Of a stretch of DNA of 64,000 nt, positions 59,776-64,000 are shown one piece after another. Within the stretch, counting starts at the first letter, position 1. Each line of letters starts with the position of its first letter. The DNA is from Helichrysum umbraculigerum (lineage: Eukaryota > Streptophyta > Magnoliopsida > Asterales > Asteraceae): the NCBI GenBank assembly GCA_949592205.1, contig CATIUR010000005.1:26739679-26803678 (forward strand), written 5' to 3'. The notes beneath the pieces are model-generated. The model worked only from the letters and a program-made list of their open reading frames with translations. It made no database searches and was not told the origin of the DNA. A program made the position numbers and the translations under genes.

Positions 59776-59955
59776 TTACGCGATCCCAGACATCTTCCAG
59801 GATCGCGTATTCCTTTGAAATTTGATCACAGTCTATTTTGGTCTTGTGTACGCGATACCACCCAATCCCTAGGATCGCGTATGTATGTGTATTTAGGTTA
59901 CAGTCGGATTTTAATTACGATACGCGATCCCGCTCTATTTCTAAGATCGCGTATG
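59776..59955 (+). repeat. Hairpin array TACGCGATCC / GGATCGCGTA, 3 units
   Basis: Units near 59778, 59849 and 59921, about 71 bp apart. Relative to the GAACGCGATCC arrays elsewhere, the outer bases of both arms have changed together (GAACG/CGTTC to TACG/CGTA), so pairing is kept. Confidence 0.88.
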
Positions 59956-60488
59956 TCTTTGAAAATCGTTCACAGTGGAATGTAAATTCTTAAAATTGCA
60001 TAAGTGTTAGTAGTGTTTTTAGCGACGATTTTCAGTGCACAAATTTTAGTCGTCGCAATTGATTTGATCAGAATATGGATAATTACTTTTTTTTAGTTAG
60101 TAAACTAATAAAAAGGGACCTTGAAATAAAAATGCTTTAAAAATAAAATAAAATTACAGGACGTTTCAATATCAAAATTATTATAACTTTATATATTCTC
60201 TTTAATATATGATTATTGTTTTTAATATATGTATATATGATAGACAACTTAAGTTTTGTTATACACAATATAATATTTCATATTGTGTATCACAAAGATT
60301 ATTTGTGTATTGAATATATTTTTAATAAAATAATTTTATATTAAAGAATATTAAATTTTAATTATTTGATGTAAGTTTTTCTTTTTATCAAACATTATTT
60401 CATTACTACAATATGAACGAGTTCTATTTAAACCTTCCAGTGTAATAAACTTAACGCAATACTGCTCACAAATTGTAATATTAAGAAA

Positions 60489-61305
60489 GGGTAAGGTTCA
60501 AATGAGACTAAAAATTTGTGTGAGAATAAAGAAATTAATGATATGGTGCCATGTGTATAAAAAGAATACAAAACCAATTTACCCCTTAAGTTAAATATCT
60601 CACAAACGACAAATCGAAAAATTATGAAAATTGCACAATTAGATTCAGCGTTTGATTTATCTTCGATTTGCCGTCCATTAAGGCATACTTTCGACGAGTT
60701 TTTTTTTTCATTATTTTTAGTGAGTTTCACATTACTAACACGTGTGTTACGGTGTTGCGTTTAGGGTTTAGGGTTTGGGGTTTAGGGGTTAGGGTTTGGG
60801 TTTGGGAGTTTGGGGTTTCGTCCGAAACCCCAAACTCCCAACCCCAAACCCTAACCCCTAAACCCCAAACCCTAAACCCTAAACGCTTTATAAAACTCTA
60901 AACCCTAAATCATATTAAACCCTAAACCCTAAACCCTGCTAAACCCTAACACTAAACCCTGCTAAACCCTAACTCTAAACCCTCCTAAACCCTAACTCTA
61001 AACCCTAACCCTAAACCCTAAATCAAATATATAATCAATCAATAACACATGTGTTACTAATATGTAAAACCCACTAAAAAAATGGAAAAAAAAAGTTCAT
61101 CAGAAGTATGCCTTGATGGACGGCAAATCGAAGAGGATAAAACGCTGAAAAATATGGTGCAATTTTCATGATTTTTCGACTTGTCGTTTGTGAGATATTT
61201 AATTTTTAAAAACATGGATGAGAGAGAAAAAAGTGACACATGACATATTGTGGTTGGTTCGCCCATTCTCACACAAAATAAATGGTCTCAGTTGAACTCT
61301 TCTCT
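60489..61305. mobile_element. Foldback MULE-like element with telomere-like core, copy 1 (817 bp)
   Basis: A long imperfect palindrome starting GGGTAAGGTTCAA and ending TTGAACTCTTCTCT, flanked by a 9-bp duplication with one mismatch (ATTAAGAAA 60480-60488, GTTAAGAAA 61306-61314). Each arm has TTGCCGTCCATYAAGGCATAC and TTTGTGTGAGAAT-type words. The core has TTTAGGG-like repeats on the left facing AAACCCT repeats on the right. No coding sequence; the apparent ORFs are products of the repeats. Confidence 0.85.
60757..61021. repeat. Telomere-like TTTAGGG/AAACCCT core, copy 1
   Basis: Degenerate GGGTTTAGGG repeats (60760-60818), then AAACCCTAA-type repeats (60823-61021). The first parts of the two blocks are reverse complements and would fold together. 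The repeats vary (GGGTTTGGGGTTT, AACCCCTAAACC), unlike a true telomere. Confidence 0.88.
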
Positions 61306-61326
61306 GTTAAGAAATATTGGTTCATA

Positions 61327-62102
61327 GGGTAAGGTTCAAATTGAACTAAAAATTTGTGTGAAAATGGAGGAACCAATGATATGATGTCATGTGTACAAAG
61401 AGAATACAAAACTCATTTACCCCTTAAATTAAATATCTCACAAACGACAAATCGAAAAATTATGAAAATTGCACCATTAGATTGAGCGTTTGATCCTCTT
61501 CGATTTGCCGTCCATTAAGGCATACTTTCGACGAGTTTTTTTTTTCATAATTTTTGGTGGGTTTCACATTACTAACACGTGTGTTACAGTGTTGCGTTTA
61601 GGGTTTAGGGTTTGAGGTTTGGGGTTTAGGGGTTAGGGTTTAGGGTTTGGAGTTTGGGGTTTCATCTCGAAACCCCAAACTCCCAACCCTAAACCCTAAC
61701 CCCTAAACCCCAAACCCTAAACCCTAAACGCTTTATAAAACTCTAAACCCTAAACCCTTTTAAACCCTAACACTAAACTCTGCTAAACCCTAACACTAAA
61801 CCCTAACCCTAAACCCTAAATCAAATGTATAATCAATCACTAACACATGTGTTACTAATATGTAAAACCCACCAAAAAAATGAAAAAAAAAAGTTCGTCG
61901 GAAGTATGCCTTGATGGACGGCAAATCGAAGAGGATAAAACGTTGAAAAATATGGTGCAATTTTCATGATTTTTCGACTTGTCGTTTGTGAGATATTAAA
62001 TTTTTAAAAACATGGATGAGAGAGAAAAAAGTGACACGTGGCATATTGTGGTTGGTTCCCCATTCTCATACAAAATAAATGGTCTCAATTGAACTCTTCT
62101 CT
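61327..62102. mobile_element. Foldback MULE-like element with telomere-like core, copy 2 (776 bp)
   Basis: Same structure as copy 1, with its own perfect 9-bp duplication TGGTTCATA (61318-61326 and 62103-62111). The telomere-like core is at about 61597-61820. Only 21 bp separate it from copy 1. Confidence 0.88.
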
Positions 62103-62362
62103 TGGTTCATATGTTAACGTTACTTTCAATTGTACGAAATTTTATTAAGTAGGAAATGAACTATTCGAAATATAAACAAAACTTCTAATGAATAGTACTG
62201 TTTTTCTAAAGCTTGTGTAACAGCATTTTATTTTTTATTGCGTAAGTATCGAATTCGAACACCAATCTTATTTCTTTATTATTATATATTTTCGAAGTGA
62301 TTATAATACGGTCTGATTATTCCATCTCATATATTCTCGAACATTTTGAATGACACATGTTA

Positions 62363-62749
62363 GGCCGTGTTTAGTTGAAGAAAATAGGGGGTGTTTTCCA
62401 TAAAATTTTTCTAAGAAAAGTGAAAAATGTGTTCAAAATGGGTTTTTTTTCAGAAAAGTTTTCCTAGAAAATGGAAAACTCATTTTCCATGTTATACGGG
62501 GAATTGGAAAATCACCCACCCCCACTTTTCTAAAATTTTCCACTTTTTTCCGTTATAGTACCACCCTCACTTTTCTAAAATTTTCCAAACCCATCTAACC
62601 TTAACTAGTTTTCCAAAATAGAAAATACAACAACATTTGAACACATTTTTTAAATTTTCATCACTTTTCTAGAAAATGAAAACTCTTTTCATTTCTTAGA
62701 AAATTTGAGATGGAAAATTGTGGAAAATTTTCCACAACTAAACGCACCC
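62363..62749. mobile_element. Tourist-like MITE, 387 bp, decayed
   Basis: Left end GGCCGTGTTTAGTTGAAGAA and right end TTCCACAACTAAACGCACCC are diverged inverted repeats. They are flanked by TTA (62360-62362) and TAA (62750-62752), so the 3-bp duplication is no longer exact. The interior resembles the copy at 7311-7665. Confidence 0.75.
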
Positions 62750-62752
62750 TAA

Positions 62753-64000
62753 ATGTTCCACTCTTTAATACGAGTATTATTTATTAAACTACACACTTAT
62801 TTGGCTTTATAGATGTGTATTAATTGCAGTATAATTATTGATAATTAAGTATCTTACTTTAATTAGTAATAAGTTTTAACATGTGCCTAAGGGCAATCCG
62901 TGTTGTTATTTAAATTTAAATAGTTGCAGGAAATTAAGTTACTATTAAATTGTATGACAAGAGCCAACTAAACTACATTAATTATGATGATGCTATATAT
63001 GTAACTAATCATGATTGAACCTACACATTTCACGTGATTGAAAACACATTTTTACAAAATATGTACGTAGGTTTGGGACAAAATGAGATGGTGACTTAAA
63101 TAGAGCAGACAATCTCTACTATTGATTTTATAATAATTTACAGCTTAGATTAGATTCACTGTATCATAACGAACTAACAATGCTTAATCTTATAAACTAT
63201 ACATCTTGAGAACACTACGTACATGTCAACAATATTGTATCTTACCCCTACAAATTTGTCCTAAGATGCGGTTGTTTTGCTTATTTCTTAACCACTTTCT
63301 AAGAGGCAAGCCCCTTTGAACTGCACTTAGTAACCGAGTGCAATAGATTAAAGTTAAAAATAAATATCCCAGATAGATTCGACCAACTCACTAGCTAACA
63401 ACATGTATGATCAAATTGATTAACATAATTCAACATCGATATATTGCGACTTTATGGGCCAAATCTTGTGAGCATGTGGTATACAAATCGGAACAAATAT
63501 GATTAATTAAAAATGAACAATTGCATGTGGGCTTTGAGATCCACATGGGATGGGGACCACCGGGTTTGGGTTACGGGGTTGCCGGCCGGGCATATTCTTT
63601 ACAACTATGCTTCTACTCTTGTTCGTTTTTGTCCATTGTATTTGTAATTGAAATATGGCTTCCAAACTAATATTTTTGAACTATATCATTCATCTATATT
63701 TTTATGAAGTGCGTTACATATATTGAAGGGCAAGTTTAAACTTTCAAAAGGTTGATTTCTAACAACTTTAGGAAACAACATCGATAAATTAATAGTCCGC
63801 TTAAATGGTGGACCAACTAATTAGTTTACTTTTTGCGGTGAATTTTTCTAATAAATTAGATTTGTTCTTGTCCCATATGAGGATCGAATCAGATGTACTT
63901 TCAAATGTTCATGTCTTCAAAATTACCTAAGCTACAAGCGGAAGACAAAGATCGATTTAAATTTATAACCTTTGGAATAAGATGAATGATTATCAACAAA
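62753..64000. other. Intergenic to window end
   Basis: AT-rich. A short GC-rich patch at 63540-63590 (GGACCACCGGGTTTGGG and so on) has no supporting ORF. No gene or transposon end recognised. Confidence 0.4.

Larger units (their letters stand above)
57711..60168 (+). mobile_element. Solo LTR, chromovirus-like, 2458 bp
   Basis: Starts TGTAACACCCC and ends GGACGTTTCA, a mutated GGGGTGTTACA. Perfect 5-bp duplication ATATC (57706-57710 and 60169-60173). From about 59290 to 60060 it aligns with the interior of the LARD-like element at 22850-23760. No internal region is present. Confidence 0.85.

Noticed and set aside
57711..60168. Truncated LTR without a 3' end
   Set aside because: It first looked truncated because no GGGGTGTTACA was found, but GGACGTTTCA followed by ATATC matches the ATATC before the start, so it is a whole solo LTR with a mutated end.
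60668..60901. ORF across the telomere-like core
   Set aside because: The product (RVWGLGVRVW, PQTLTPKPQTLNPK) is translated repeat; no gene.
60757..61021. Chromosome end or fused telomere
   Set aside because: Repeats are degenerate, face each other within a palindrome, and are enclosed by element arms with a 9-bp target duplication; sequence continues on both sides.

Overview
This is a stretch of nuclear DNA from a flowering plant. The evidence is AT-rich sequence, genes with many GT-AG introns and plastid/mitochondrial targeting, and a heavy load of plant transposons (chromovirus-type LTRs starting TGTAACACCC, MULEs, hAT, Stowaway, Tourist, a SINE, Helitron ends). The style of the TGTAACACC(C) LTRs suggests a dicot, probably Asteraceae; that placement is inference. 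Only three host genes are convincing, all on the + strand: a class-I carboxylesterase (8683-9576, no intron), presequence protease PREP1 (19 coding exons, 32858-41548, 1069 codons) and a KRP/ICK-type cyclin-dependent kinase inhibitor (4 exons, 48043-49250, 201 codons). They look functionally unrelated and nothing suggests a gene cluster.

Most of the rest is transposons whose ends can be fixed by target-site duplications (TSDs). Five solo LTRs have perfect 5-bp TSDs: 586-2652 (-), 4055-6118 (carrying a 505-bp hAT MITE), 12787-15479, 55174-57230 and 57711-60168. The centrepiece is a nest at 10371-30209. A Pack-MULE (89-bp inverted ends, 9-bp TSD) carries an arogenate dehydrogenase fragment. A gag-only chromovirus-like retrotransposon (TR-GAG type, 11580-29994, minus strand) landed in it. 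Its left LTR then received a solo-LTR element, and its right LTR received an 8.4-kb non-coding LTR element (19714-28101). Other elements are a non-autonomous LTR element with 483-bp LTRs (50603-53488), a hAT element containing a SINE (30450-31586), Stowaway and Tourist MITEs, and two adjacent foldback MULE-like elements with telomere-like TTTAGGG cores (60489-61305, 61327-62102).

The most unusual signal is a set of short-hairpin arrays inside LTRs. In the TR-GAG element, about 12 hairpins keep a near-constant 7-nt loop (TCGTTCT on +, AGAACGA in the element's sense RNA) while their stems change in a base-paired way (GCTGG/CCAGC, ACCGG/CCGGT, ACGGG/CCCGT, ATGGG/CCCAT, GCCAG/CTGGC). This is what selection on RNA structure would look like. 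Other LTR families in the window carry different hairpin words (CGACACT/AGTGTCG, GAACGCGATCC/GGATCGCGTTC, TACGCGATCC/GGATCGCGTA, ATCGCG/CGCGAT, CCGTATACGG, CCATCCGGCGTATGG). In three Tekay-like families these arrays sit roughly 0.8-1.2 kb from the LTR start. I know of no described system matching this, and I offer it as the main candidate for something new.

All calls are from reading the sequence by eye; no similarity search was run.
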